Both the position numbers and the translations under genes were made by a program. DNA of 15,704 bases from JAYRWN01 sp041917975. Its GTDB lineage: Bacteria; Bacteroidota; Bacteroidia; Chitinophagales; Saprospiraceae. The DNA is taken from contig JAYRWN010000074.1 in the NCBI GenBank assembly GCA_041917975.1, forward strand, positions 1 to 15,704, read 5' to 3'. This document shows positions 1 to 7,011 of the stretch, piece by piece (position 1 is the stretch's first letter; each line of letters opens with the position of its first letter). The notes below the pieces were generated by a model. It was not told the origin of the DNA, searched no databases, and was given only the letters and a program-made list of their open reading frames with translations.

Positions 1-788
1 ATTCATCAGCCGTTCACTCATCACGAGTACAAAGGCAGCCCCATCGGAAGTCTGTGAAGAATTGCCAGCGGTCACCGTACCGTTATTAGCGAACACCGGC
101 CGTAATACAGATAAAGCCGTCATATTTGTGTCCCCGCGAACGCCTTCATCCGTATCAACTTCCCAAGAGCGTCCTTTGCGTTGGCCATCCTCCACATAAA
201 TTTCTTCTACTGGTACCGGAACGATTTGATTTTTGAATTGACCTTCCTGAATGGCTTTCGCCGCCAGCTGGTGGCTCCGCACTGAAAATATATCCTGGTC
301 TTCACGGCTGATTTGATATTTTTTAGCCACGGCTTCAGCTGTAAGTCCCATACCCACCACATAATCCGGTGTGTCGGTGGCTACAGCATAAGAAGGCGCC
401 AGTTTATACCCTTCCATGGGTATCATGCTCATACTCTCCGCACCTCCCGCTATAAAACATTCACCCATGCCTGCCTTAATTTTAGCCACAGCGATAGAAA
501 TGGCTTCCAATCCTGAGGCACAATAACGATTTACCGTCATACCTGGAACTTCCTTACCCAAAGCGCGTACGGATATCTGACGTCCGATTTGCAGCCCTTG
601 CTCCCCTTCCGGATTAGCACAACCAACGATGACATCATCCACCAGCTTTGGATCGAGTTCGGGAATGGAGGCCAGCAAATGTTTGATAATATACACGGCT
701 AAATCATCAGAACGGTAAAACCTGAAACCACCTTTTTTAGCTTTGGTCACCGCACTGCGAAATCCTTTGATGATAAATGGGGACATGC
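1..788 (-). CDS. fadA: Acetyl-CoA C-acyltransferase (thiolase), C-terminus off the left edge
   Basis: Thiolase that cleaves 3-ketoacyl-CoA with CoA to give acetyl-CoA and a shortened acyl-CoA, the last step of beta-oxidation. The frame from the ATG at 786-788 is open to base 1 and gives 262 complete codons, about two thirds of a normal ~390-residue thiolase. The N-terminus (MSPFIIKGFRSAVTKAKKGG) resembles FadA-type thiolases. The nucleophilic cysteine is Cys89 in NRYCASGLEAI, followed by GGAESMSMIPM. The distal His and Cys active-site residues lie beyond the window. The gene starts 86 bp after the fadN stop on the same strand, matching the fadN-fadA order known from Bacillus. No upstream in-frame start exists because a TAA lies a few codons before the ATG. 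No Shine-Dalgarno sequence is visible. Confidence 0.95.
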
Positions 789-874
789 AAATATATTTTT
801 AAGATCTAAGTTTTAAATGGATTTCTGACGGGATTGTTTATTTCCTCCACAGAAGTCACTCGATTAGTGATTTA

Positions 875-3259
875 TTAATTTCTTAATGGTTTATTATTCT
901 CCAACATATACTGGATTCTTTCCAGGGTTTTAGGTTCACCGCAAAGGCTGAGGAAGGCTTCTCTCTCGATATCCAAAAGATATTGTTCCGAGACCATTTG
1001 CGGGCTGCTGAGGTCACCTCCACATAACACATACGCCAGTTTTTGAGCAATTTTTATGTCATGTTCGCTGGCGTATTGGCCCAATTTTAGACTATGAGCG
1101 CCTATCAGCAGAGGTGCTAATCCTGAACGTCCCAGGACCTGGATATTCTGTCGCGAAGCGGGTTGTATGTACCCTGGAGCCAAACGCAGCACCTCGTCTT
1201 TTGCTGCCGCGATATTCGCCGCAGTATCCAAAATCACCTTATCCCGGTGGGTCTGGAGGTACCCCAGATCAAAAGCTTCATGTGCAGAGGTAGCCACAGA
1301 GGCCAATGCTACGGTTTTAAATTTTTCCAGCAGGGTAGGAATTTTTACATCGCCCTCAAAAAAGGAATCTCCGATGCGCAGGGCAAATTCTTTAGAGCCG
1401 CCGCCGCCGGGAATTAACCCAACACCGGCTTCCACCAAACCAATATAGGATTCAGCAGCACAGATAGCGGCATCACAATGCATCAACATCTCACATCCTC
1501 CGCCAAAGGTGTAACCCTGGGTAGCCATAACCACCGGAATCTTGCTGTAACGACACCGCATCATGGTGTCCTGAAAATATTTCACCGCGAGATTTAATTG
1601 ATCGAACTCTTGTTGAAAGGCCATCATGCCAATGAGCATAAGATTGGCCCCCACGGAAAAATTTTTGGCTTGATTACCGATGACCAACCCCGCCCATTGC
1701 CCTTCTTCAGCCAGACGAATGCCTTCATTGAGCCCTTGCAAAATTCCTTCACCGATCGCATTAGCCTTTGAGGTAAATTCCAAACACAATACTCCATCCC
1801 CTAAATCATGAATGAACGCTTCTTCATTTTTATAGACCGGCTTCCGAGAACGCTCTAAAATAATGACCTGCTCCGTTCCGGGGATTGCAGCATAATCCAT
1901 TTTTATACGATCGTAATAAAAATTACGTCCCTGGTCAAGACGGTAAAAGGTGTTCAAACCCTGGTCCGCCATTTGTTTTACCCAATCGGCAACGGTCAAG
2001 CCTTCTGCTTCAGCCCAGGCGATACCAGTTGTCAGGCCCACGATATCCCAATATTCAAAAGGCCCCAAGTCCCAGGCATAACCGGCTTTCATAGCTTGAT
2101 CTATGTTATACAATTGGTCGGATATTTCCGGAACTCTTTGGGAGACATAAGCGAACAAGCCACCCAGGGAACGACGAATAAGCTGACCGCCGTTATCTTC
2201 CGCATTTGCCATAGCATTGACCCTCCGGCTAAGGTCATCGATTTGTTTGGCAATACCCAGACTGGGAAGTTTCGGCTTGGAGCCAGGCCGATAGGTCTTG
2301 GTGGCCAGATCCAAACCCATAATGACTGACCGGCCCTGATCATCCTTTTGATCAGTTCTTTCGTAAAATCCCTTATTCGTTTTATTGCCAAGAAATTTTT
2401 GGTCGACTAAAAAATGAAGAAAATCAGGAATTTGGGCTTCACCTAGTTGTTCGTCCTGAGGGCAATTCTGACTGATACCCTGGATCACTTTTATGGCTGT
2501 ATCCAAGCCGACCAGGTCAGCCAGGCGGAATGTGCCGGTACTAGGGCGGCCTATCGCCGGGCCGGTCAGAGCGTCGACCTCTTCGATGCTAAGACCAAGT
2601 TCTGCGGTTAAGGTGAAAATTTTAGCCATGGCGTAAACGCCCACCCGATTACCGATAAATGCCGGAGTGTCCTTGCACAAGACAGTTTGTTTGCCTAAGA
2701 TGTTCCGCCCGAAACGCATAAAAAATTCGGTTACTTCCGGTAAGGTGAAAGCGGAAGGAATGATCTCCAATAAGGCCAGGTAGCGCGGAGGATTAAAAAA
2801 ATGTGTCCCTAAAAAATGTTGTTTGAAGTCTTCACTGCGACCTTTGGTCATTAAATGGATGGGGATACCGGATGTGTTGGAACTGATCAAGGCTCCAGGC
2901 GTACGGTAAAGTTCTATTTTTTCGAATAATTGTTGTTTTATATCCAGGCGTTCGACGACCACTTCGATAATCCAATGACACGTCTGAATCTTGGCCAAAT
3001 CATCTTCAAAATTGCCCGTGCTGATCCGCGTAGCAAAGTCAGCGTGATAAATCGGAGAAGGTTTAGATTTGAGCGCTTTTTGCAAAGAATCATTGACCAA
3101 TTTATTTCTTAAAGCCGGTTTTGAAAGCTCATTTTCAGACAATCCAGGCGTAAGGATATCCAAAAGAATAACCTCCAGGCCTGCATTGGCCAAATGACAA
3201 GCTATTCCCGATCCCATTATCCCAGAACCTAAGACCGCTACCCGGTTAATTCTATACAT
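875..3259 (-). CDS. fadN: 3-hydroxyacyl-CoA dehydrogenase / enoyl-CoA hydratase, FadN type
   Basis: Bifunctional beta-oxidation enzyme of 794 residues. It hydrates 2-enoyl-CoA and oxidises the 3-hydroxyacyl-CoA with NAD+. The dehydrogenase half comes first, as in Bacillus FadN (similar length) and opposite to E. coli FadB. The Rossmann glycine motif GSGIMGSGIA is at residues 11-20. The dehydrogenase pair is His153 in GTHFFNP and Glu165 in LALLEIIP. The dehydrogenase C-terminal domains span about 195-460. The hydratase/crotonase domain spans about 485-700, with an oxyanion loop near FSVGANL (534-540), GGGCEM with Glu590, and YIGLVEAGVG with Glu610, so both hydratase glutamates are present. The N-terminus has no export signal, so a cytosolic location is expected. 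The start at 3257-3259 directly precedes the Rossmann strand and follows a good promoter. It is probably co-transcribed with the downstream thiolase. Confidence 0.95.
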   Translation of the reverse strand: MYRINRVAVLGSGIMGSGIACHLANAGLEVILLDILTPGLSENELSKPALRNKLVNDSLQKALKSKPSPIYHADFATRISTGNFEDDLAKIQTCHWIIEVVVERLDIKQQLFEKIELYRTPGALISSNTSGIPIHLMTKGRSEDFKQHFLGTHFFNPPRYLALLEIIPSAFTLPEVTEFFMRFGRNILGKQTVLCKDTPAFIGNRVGVYAMAKIFTLTAELGLSIEEVDALTGPAIGRPSTGTFRLADLVGLDTAIKVIQGISQNCPQDEQLGEAQIPDFLHFLVDQKFLGNKTNKGFYERTDQKDDQGRSVIMGLDLATKTYRPGSKPKLPSLGIAKQIDDLSRRVNAMANAEDNGGQLIRRSLGGLFAYVSQRVPEISDQLYNIDQAMKAGYAWDLGPFEYWDIVGLTTGIAWAEAEGLTVADWVKQMADQGLNTFYRLDQGRNFYYDRIKMDYAAIPGTEQVIILERSRKPVYKNEEAFIHDLGDGVLCLEFTSKANAIGEGILQGLNEGIRLAEEGQWAGLVIGNQAKNFSVGANLMLIGMMAFQQEFDQLNLAVKYFQDTMMRCRYSKIPVVMATQGYTFGGGCEMLMHCDAAICAAESYIGLVEAGVGLIPGGGGSKEFALRIGDSFFEGDVKIPTLLEKFKTVALASVATSAHEAFDLGYLQTHRDKVILDTAANIAAAKDEVLRLAPGYIQPASRQNIQVLGRSGLAPLLIGAHSLKLGQYASEHDIKIAQKLAYVLCGGDLSSPQMVSEQYLLDIEREAFLSLCGEPKTLERIQYMLENNKPLRN

Positions 3260-3268
3260 ACTGAAAAA

Positions 3269-3315
3269 TTTGACTTAAAGTCAAAAATATACTATTTTGA
3301 ATATTCTTACTCAAA
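3269..3315 (-). promoter_or_regulatory. fadN promoter with overlapping operator-like dyad
   Basis: On the minus strand TATTTTTG (3289 to 3282) matches the Bacteroidota -7 consensus TAnnTTTG. TTTG (3315 to 3312) lies 22 bp upstream as a -33 element. A perfect 8-bp inverted repeat with a one-base centre, TTTGACTT-A-AAGTCAAA (3269-3285), overlaps the downstream half of the -7 box and ends 10 bp before the ATG. A protein bound there would block initiation, so I read it as a repressor operator for the fad genes. Which regulator binds is unknown. FadR/TetR-type acyl-CoA sensors control such operons in other bacteria. The promoter match is direct and the operator role is inference. Confidence 0.65.
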
Positions 3316-3336
3316 AAAGTATAGCCAGATATTATA

Positions 3337-3447
3337 TCGGTGACCGAAAAAATGCTCATTGGGCGATAAGGCGTGTACATTGACGCGGTGATTGTGGACT
3401 TTCATCCATAAATGGTAAATTACCTGAACCAACAATCACCAATTACC
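3337..3447. promoter_or_regulatory. Cluster of dyads between the divergent fadN and lemA genes
   Basis: This 235-bp divergent gap (3260-3494) holds several symmetric elements besides the fadN operator. TCGGT-G-ACCGA is at 3337-3347. A 9-bp inverted repeat pairs GGTGATTGT (3387-3395) with ACAATCACC (3432-3440). Inside its loop are two alternatives that share bases 3414-3415: CCAT-AA-ATGG (3406-3415) and GGTAA-A-TTACC (3414-3424). AATTACC also recurs at 3418-3424 and 3441-3447. No gene ends here, so this is not a terminator. It could be operators or a structured lemA leader RNA. No convincing plus-strand TAnnTTTG element was found. Confidence 0.4.
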
Positions 3448-3494
3448 GTTGAATTGAGTGTTTATTTTTTTAACCTAAAAATATCGAACAAAAC

Positions 3495-4079
3495 ATGTCC
3501 AACATTGGAAAAATCCTATTAATCGCCATTTTGATCATTGTAGCCATGGTCGGCTGTGGTCAATACAACTCCCTGGTAACTAAATCCGAGCAAGTTAACA
3601 ACGCCTGGAGCAACGTGGAAAGCGCTTATCAGCGGCGGGCTGATCTTATTCCCAACTTGGTAGAAACTGTAAAAGGGTATGCAAATTTTGAACAACAAAC
3701 TCTGACAGCCGTGGTAGAAGCCAGATCAAAAGCTACTTCCATGACCATTGATCCGTCAAACATTACTCCTGAACAGCTGAGCGAGTACCAACAAGCTCAA
3801 TCCGGATTATCCCAAGCTCTGGGACGTTTATTGATGATTACTGAAAATTACCCGGACCTGAAAGCCAATCAGAATTTTTTGGAATTACAGAGCCAATTGG
3901 AGGGTACGGAAAACCGCATTAAAGTAGAGCGTGATAAATATAATGGTGTCGTTACTGATTATAATATCGGTGTCCGTAAATTTCCAGCCAATCTGTTCGC
4001 AGGGGTTTTTGGTTTTAAACCTCGCGGCCAGTTTGAAGCGGAAGCCGGCGCAGACAAAGCACCACAGGTAAAATTCTAA
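3495..4079 (+). CDS. lemA: LemA family protein
   Basis: A 194-residue LemA family protein, the usual length. The family forms a helical bundle anchored by one N-terminal hydrophobic segment, and its molecular role is poorly defined. Residues 5-20 are hydrophobic and lead into MVGCGQYNSLV. Cys21 could be a lipobox cysteine (MVG|C), so the protein may be a lipoprotein rather than a simple membrane-anchored protein. The family signature YQRRADLIPNLVETVKGYA lies at about 45-63, followed by long amphipathic helices to about 160 and a short C-terminal segment (FKPRGQFEAEAGA). It is the first gene of a unit with two TPM-domain genes, an arrangement common in Bacteroidota. The ATG at 3495 is the only start that gives the full hydrophobic segment. 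Confidence 0.95.
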   Translation: MSNIGKILLIAILIIVAMVGCGQYNSLVTKSEQVNNAWSNVESAYQRRADLIPNLVETVKGYANFEQQTLTAVVEARSKATSMTIDPSNITPEQLSEYQQAQSGLSQALGRLLMITENYPDLKANQNFLELQSQLEGTENRIKVERDKYNGVVTDYNIGVRKFPANLFAGVFGFKPRGQFEAEAGADKAPQVKF

Positions 4080-4099
4080 CTGATACAAAACTCAGGGTA

Positions 4100-4531
4100 G
4101 TGGTCAAGTTATTTAAACCGGAAGAAGAAAAAAAAATAATTGCTGCCATCCAGGCAGCGGAACTGCTGACGTCCAGTGAGATCAGAGTACATGTGGATCA
4201 GGTGGATAAACTACCAGTCATAGATGCTGCCTGGATTGCGTTTAAAAAACTTAAGATGGACCAGACCAAGGACCGCAACGGCGTGTTGTTTTTGCTCCTA
4301 CCCCATCGTCGGGAATATGCGGTGATTGGCGACGAAGGGATACATGCAAAGGTAGGCCAGAACTTCTGGCAAGTGGTGAAAGATGAAGTTCATCAACATT
4401 TCATTCTTGGTGAATTCGGTGACGGTTTGGTGGCCGGTATTTCCATGGTCGGCCAAAAGTTGCATCAATATTTTCCATACACCCATGATGATAAAAACGA
4501 ACTTTCAGATGACATCAGTTATGCGGAATAA
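4100..4531 (+). CDS. TPM domain-containing protein, soluble form
   Basis: A 143-residue protein with one TPM domain (named for TLP18.3, Psb32 and MOLO-1) and no signal peptide or membrane segment, so probably cytosolic. Acid phosphatase activity has been reported for plant members, but the bacterial role is unclear. Visible hallmarks are the N-terminal helix FKPEEEKKIIAAIQAAE, the strand SSEIRVHVD (25-33), NGVLFLLLPHRREYAVIGDEG (60-80) and the closing GEFGDGLVAGISMVGQKL (104-121). The start is GTG at 4100, 20 bp after the lemA stop. The next in-frame ATG is at codon 53 and would destroy the domain. Its stop codon lies inside the first codons of the next gene, which suggests translational coupling. 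Confidence 0.88.
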   Translation: MVKLFKPEEEKKIIAAIQAAELLTSSEIRVHVDQVDKLPVIDAAWIAFKKLKMDQTKDRNGVLFLLLPHRREYAVIGDEGIHAKVGQNFWQVVKDEVHQHFILGEFGDGLVAGISMVGQKLHQYFPYTHDDKNELSDDISYAE

Positions 4532-5279
4532 CATCCTTCTAATATTCTCCTTCTGGTGTTTTCAGACCTTGGTAGCGGGGCAAGCCCTCCCTTCTAAACC
4601 CTCTACTTTAGTCAATGACTATGTCGGACTCCTGAAACCTGAGGAAAGACAAGCCCTGGAAAATAAATTAGTTTCTTTTGACGACTCCACCTCTACACAA
4701 ATAGCCATAGCCATTGAATCATCTCTGCAGGGCCAAGATGCGTTTGATCGTTCTTTTCAAATCGCTCAAGCCTGGGGTGTGGGAGGACAAGAGAACAATA
4801 ACGGCATATTAATCTACTTGGCTATTGAAGACCGGAAAATACGAATTCAAACTGGTTATGGCGCGGAAGGTTTCCTTCCGGATGCTTTAGCACGGCGCAT
4901 CATCGAAGTAGATTTACGACCTGCTTTTCAACAAGGTCAATTTTATCCGGGGCTGGACCGGGCTACTGACCATATCATCAAAGCTCATGCAGGAGAATAT
5001 AAAGCCCCGACTGAACAAGAAACTTCTGACTTTTGGCCCGTTTTGATCTTTCTGGCCATTATGATCCTGATCATCTGGTTGAGTTATAAAAACCGACATA
5101 AAGGTGGTGGATATTACCGGGGAGGCCGTTATGAAAGGCACGGCGACTGGTGGGTCTTCCCTACCGGCGGAAGCAAAGGCGGCTGGGGCTCCGGTGGTGG
5201 CTGGGGTGGCGGCGGTGGAGGTTTCGGCGGATTTGGCGGTGGTAGTTTTGGCGGCGGAGGCGCCGGCGGGGATTGGTAA
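4521..5279 (+). CDS. Secreted, membrane-anchored TPM domain protein with Gly-rich tail (YgcG-like)
   Basis: A 252-residue envelope protein. Residues 1-21 form a signal peptide (MRNNILLIFSFWCFQTLVAG). The TPM domain spans about 29-155, beginning VNDYVGLLKPEERQALENKL and including NNGILIYLAIEDRKIRIQTGYGAEGFLPD (93-121). A transmembrane helix covers about 172-189 (WPVLIFLAIMILIIWLSY). The C-terminal ~55 residues are almost entirely Gly with Trp, Ser and Phe, ending GGAGGDW, as in YgcG relatives. The ATG at 4521 overlaps the previous stop (ATGCGGAATAA, 11 bp). An ATG at 4509 would add four residues (MTSV), and the longer in-frame extension to 4383 would bury the signal peptide, so 4521 is preferred. 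It is probably translated in concert with the upstream cytosolic TPM protein, giving one TPM domain on each side of the membrane. Confidence 0.9.
   Translation: MRNNILLIFSFWCFQTLVAGQALPSKPSTLVNDYVGLLKPEERQALENKLVSFDDSTSTQIAIAIESSLQGQDAFDRSFQIAQAWGVGGQENNNGILIYLAIEDRKIRIQTGYGAEGFLPDALARRIIEVDLRPAFQQGQFYPGLDRATDHIIKAHAGEYKAPTEQETSDFWPVLIFLAIMILIIWLSYKNRHKGGGYYRGGRYERHGDWWVFPTGGSKGGWGSGGGWGGGGGGFGGFGGGSFGGGGAGGDW
5161..5277 (+). repeat. Low-complexity Gly-codon tract
   Basis: Tandem degenerate GGC/GGT-rich triplets encode the Gly/Trp/Ser/Phe tail of the TPM protein. The tract is much more GC-rich than its surroundings because of the Gly codons. It opens a long false frame on the opposite strand (4914-5285). 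Confidence 0.75.
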
Positions 5280-5304
5280 TACCAATCAATACGTTAAAAA
5301 AATA

Positions 5305-5324
5305 TTAAGGGATTAAACCCTTAA
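5305..5324 (+). other. Small intergenic hairpin between the TPM gene and the next gene
   Basis: TTAAGGG (5305-5311), a six-base loop and CCCTTAA (5318-5324) form a perfect 7-bp stem. On the plus strand no T-run follows, so it is a poor terminator and may act as an mRNA stability or processing element. On the minus strand a T-run does follow, but no minus-strand gene ends nearby. Confidence 0.4.
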
Positions 5325-5352
5325 GCTAACTTGCTGTCAAATCCACAAAAAA

Positions 5353-6342
5353 ATGACGAAAACCATGAAAACGATTAGCAAAACAATCCTGTTTACCGTC
5401 TGTGGAATAGGCCTGACTCTCTTACTACCTGCCCAATCTAAATTGGATAGCACAGGGTTACCTGGTGATCATTTCAGTCTTCCCGGGGCATTAGAGTTGT
5501 TTAAAAAATCTGGATCCCCAGAGGAATTTGAAAAAAATATTAACTCTGAAAGCCAAAATGTCAATAACCTGGACTTAAATGGTGACGGTGAAGTAGACTA
5601 CATTCGGGTAGAGGATCATCATGATGGCGATGCTCATGCCTTGGTATTGCAAGTTGCAGTCAACAAAGAGGAACATCAGGATATAGCTGTCATAGAAGTG
5701 GAGAAAGATGGTGATGAGTCAGCTATCATTCAGATCATAGGCGACCAGGACATTTATGGTGAAGAGATAATCTATGAACCCTATGATGACCAGGTCAATT
5801 CGCAAGTTATTGTTACCGACGATGAGTCTTATCCAGCGTTCAATGTGTGGGTATGGCCTTCCATACGATTCATTTATGCTCCCATTTACCGACCATGGAT
5901 CTCACCCTGGCGTTGGGCCTATTATCCAGGCTGGTGGCGCCCGTGGAGGCCTTTTGCCTGGCATATCTGGCACCCCCGGCATGTACGCCTGCATGTAGGG
6001 TTTCATCCGGTGGTTCATCACCGGGTAGTTCACGCCCACCGGGTTTATGCCCCAGTCCGGAAAACTTCAGTGACCGTTCAGCGCACGAACCACGTCACCG
6101 TAAATAAATACCGCAGCAATAAAAGTGTGAGAGTCACCAAAACGTCCACTACCGTTAAAGCTACCGGTCCACGCGGGAATACAGTAGGTGCAAAAAAAAC
6201 CACAACCAACGTTCAGGCCCATGGACCTCGCGGCGATGTAAAGGCTACTAAAACAACCCGCTCCGCCGGAGTAAAAAAAGCTAATGGCGCATCAGCTGGA
6301 GTAAAAAAGTCAACGACCAAAGTAAAATCACGCAGAAGATAG
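5353..6342 (+). CDS. Unrecognised secreted protein with acidic, Trp/His-rich and basic repeat segments
   Basis: A 329-residue protein I cannot assign to a named family. Residues 1-28 are a signal peptide ending near LLLPAQS. ATG 5353 and ATG 5365 both fit as starts. Residues 30-160 are acidic and include DLNGDGEVDYIRVED (74-88), a calcium-loop-like pattern (D-x-N-x-D-G-x-x-D) seen in dockerin and VCBS-type loops, followed by alternating strand-like segments. Residues 166-206 hold ten tryptophans with many Pro and Arg. Residues 204-229 hold nine histidines. From about 237 the chain becomes strongly basic and low in complexity (Lys, Arg, Thr, Val) with degenerate repeats and ends KVKSRRR. It lies 73 bp after the TPM gene, before the shared terminator, so it is probably in the lemA transcript. 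Envelope association and cation or polyanion binding are guesses. Confidence 0.8.
   Translation: MTKTMKTISKTILFTVCGIGLTLLLPAQSKLDSTGLPGDHFSLPGALELFKKSGSPEEFEKNINSESQNVNNLDLNGDGEVDYIRVEDHHDGDAHALVLQVAVNKEEHQDIAVIEVEKDGDESAIIQIIGDQDIYGEEIIYEPYDDQVNSQVIVTDDESYPAFNVWVWPSIRFIYAPIYRPWISPWRWAYYPGWWRPWRPFAWHIWHPRHVRLHVGFHPVVHHRVVHAHRVYAPVRKTSVTVQRTNHVTVNKYRSNKSVRVTKTSTTVKATGPRGNTVGAKKTTTNVQAHGPRGDVKATKTTRSAGVKKANGASAGVKKSTTKVKSRRR
6136..6339 (+). repeat. Degenerate tandem repeat encoding the basic C-terminal tail
   Basis: Residues 262-329 of the upstream protein read as about four diverged units of roughly 14-19 residues. Two contain a GPRG core (TKTSTTVKATGPRGNTVG and KKTTTNVQAHGPRGDVKA) and two are shorter GVKK-containing units. 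The units are recognisable at protein level only, so this is old, degenerate repetition. Confidence 0.55.
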
Positions 6343-6366
6343 GTTTAGAAAATATTCGTAGCCATT

Positions 6367-6398
6367 AACGGAGGACATCAGTCCTCCGTTTTTATTTT
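6367..6398 (+). terminator. Rho-independent terminator of the lemA-TPM unit
   Basis: AACGGAGGAC (6367-6376), loop ATCA (6377-6380) and GTCCTCCGTT (6381-6390) form a perfect 10-bp stem with a GC-rich core. TTTATTTT follows at 6391-6398. It lies 25 bp after the stop at 6342 and is the best intrinsic terminator in the window. Confidence 0.9.
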
Positions 6399-6428
6399 GC
6401 AGAATTATTTAATAAGATCGATGAAAGT

Positions 6429-6959
6429 TTGAAAAGGATAATTTGTTATGGTTTGGCTGGGTGGCTGATGTTCTTCCACGCGTGTCAAAAGGAACAAACC
6501 ATTTCTATTCCGGAGAATTGTATACAATTGGCACAAATAGATCATTGGGATACCGAACGGTTTAATAACCATTTTACCATCCAGTTTCCACGAGGTTACC
6601 GCGGAGGATGGGAAGAAGACAAATTTTCTAAAACTCGCAAAGATGATGAAGTAATCATCCAGGCCAATTTTTGTATTTCAGGCCGCTGTACTGATTTTGG
6701 AGACACCCTCGCGTCGTTTAACCCATCCCAAGTGATACTAAAATTGGATAACGGAAGTTCTTTAACATTAAATAAAGCCATTTTTTATTGTTGCGAAACG
6801 GATACTTGTGGGGTCTATTTTTTTAGAGATTCGACCACTTTTATCGGAAAATATTATCAGCGGACTGATCAGATCTTCCGGCATGCAGCTCATGTCATCA
6901 CCAGCTATAATGCATTTTACGAGACGCTGCAGATTCTCGGCACCATCAAGAAAAATTAA
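6429..6959 (+). CDS. Small cysteine-containing lipoprotein of unknown function
   Basis: A 176-residue protein I do not recognise. It begins with a TTG codon: KRIICYGLAGWLMFFHAC gives a charged n-region, a hydrophobic core and a lipobox-like end with Cys19, after which QKEQ starts the mature chain. A lipoprotein of the outer or inner membrane is therefore likely. The next in-frame ATG is codon 14 and would break the signal. The mature part has six further cysteines (31, 82, 87, 121, 122, 127), an even number that would suit disulfides in the periplasm, including CISGRC and CCETDTC. An ATG at 6421 is in another frame and stops after three codons (ATGAAAGTTTGA). It follows the terminator, so it needs its own promoter, which I could not identify. 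It may be co-transcribed with the next gene, 52 bp downstream. Confidence 0.75.
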   Translation: MKRIICYGLAGWLMFFHACQKEQTISIPENCIQLAQIDHWDTERFNNHFTIQFPRGYRGGWEEDKFSKTRKDDEVIIQANFCISGRCTDFGDTLASFNPSQVILKLDNGSSLTLNKAIFYCCETDTCGVYFFRDSTTFIGKYYQRTDQIFRHAAHVITSYNAFYETLQILGTIKKN

Positions 6960-7011
6960 GGGATGATCCTTTAAAAAGCTTTAAATTACATCCATTAACG
7001 TCGCAGTATTA

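Noticed and set aside
790..797. Perfect TATATTTG (TAnnTTTG) on the minus strand just before the thiolase start codon
   Set aside because: It ends two bases before the ATG at 788, so a transcript from it would begin after the start codon. Thiolase homology supports that ATG, so the match is probably chance in AT-rich sequence.
856..870. TCACT-CGATT-AGTGA hairpin right after the fadN stop
   Set aside because: The stem is only 5 bp and no T-run follows on the minus strand. It is unlikely to terminate between fadN and fadA.
1973..2391. Open frames on the plus strand (1973-2329) and in another minus frame (2101-2391) inside fadN
   Set aside because: They lie wholly within a strongly supported coding sequence, have no family resemblance and start without promoter context. 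They are shadow frames.
4383..4520. Upstream extension of the exported TPM protein
   Set aside because: The extension overlaps the cytosolic TPM gene and would place 46 residues before an obvious signal peptide.
4914..5285. 123-codon minus-strand frame opposite the TPM gene
   Set aside because: It is the Ala/Thr/Ser-rich complement of the Gly-codon tract, a typical compositional artefact.
6961..6996. AT-rich weak stems (TTTAAA-AAGC-TTTAAA and AAGG/CCTT) between the lipoprotein and E2-like genes
   Set aside because: The stems are short and almost entirely A-T, so no terminator or regulatory role can be supported.
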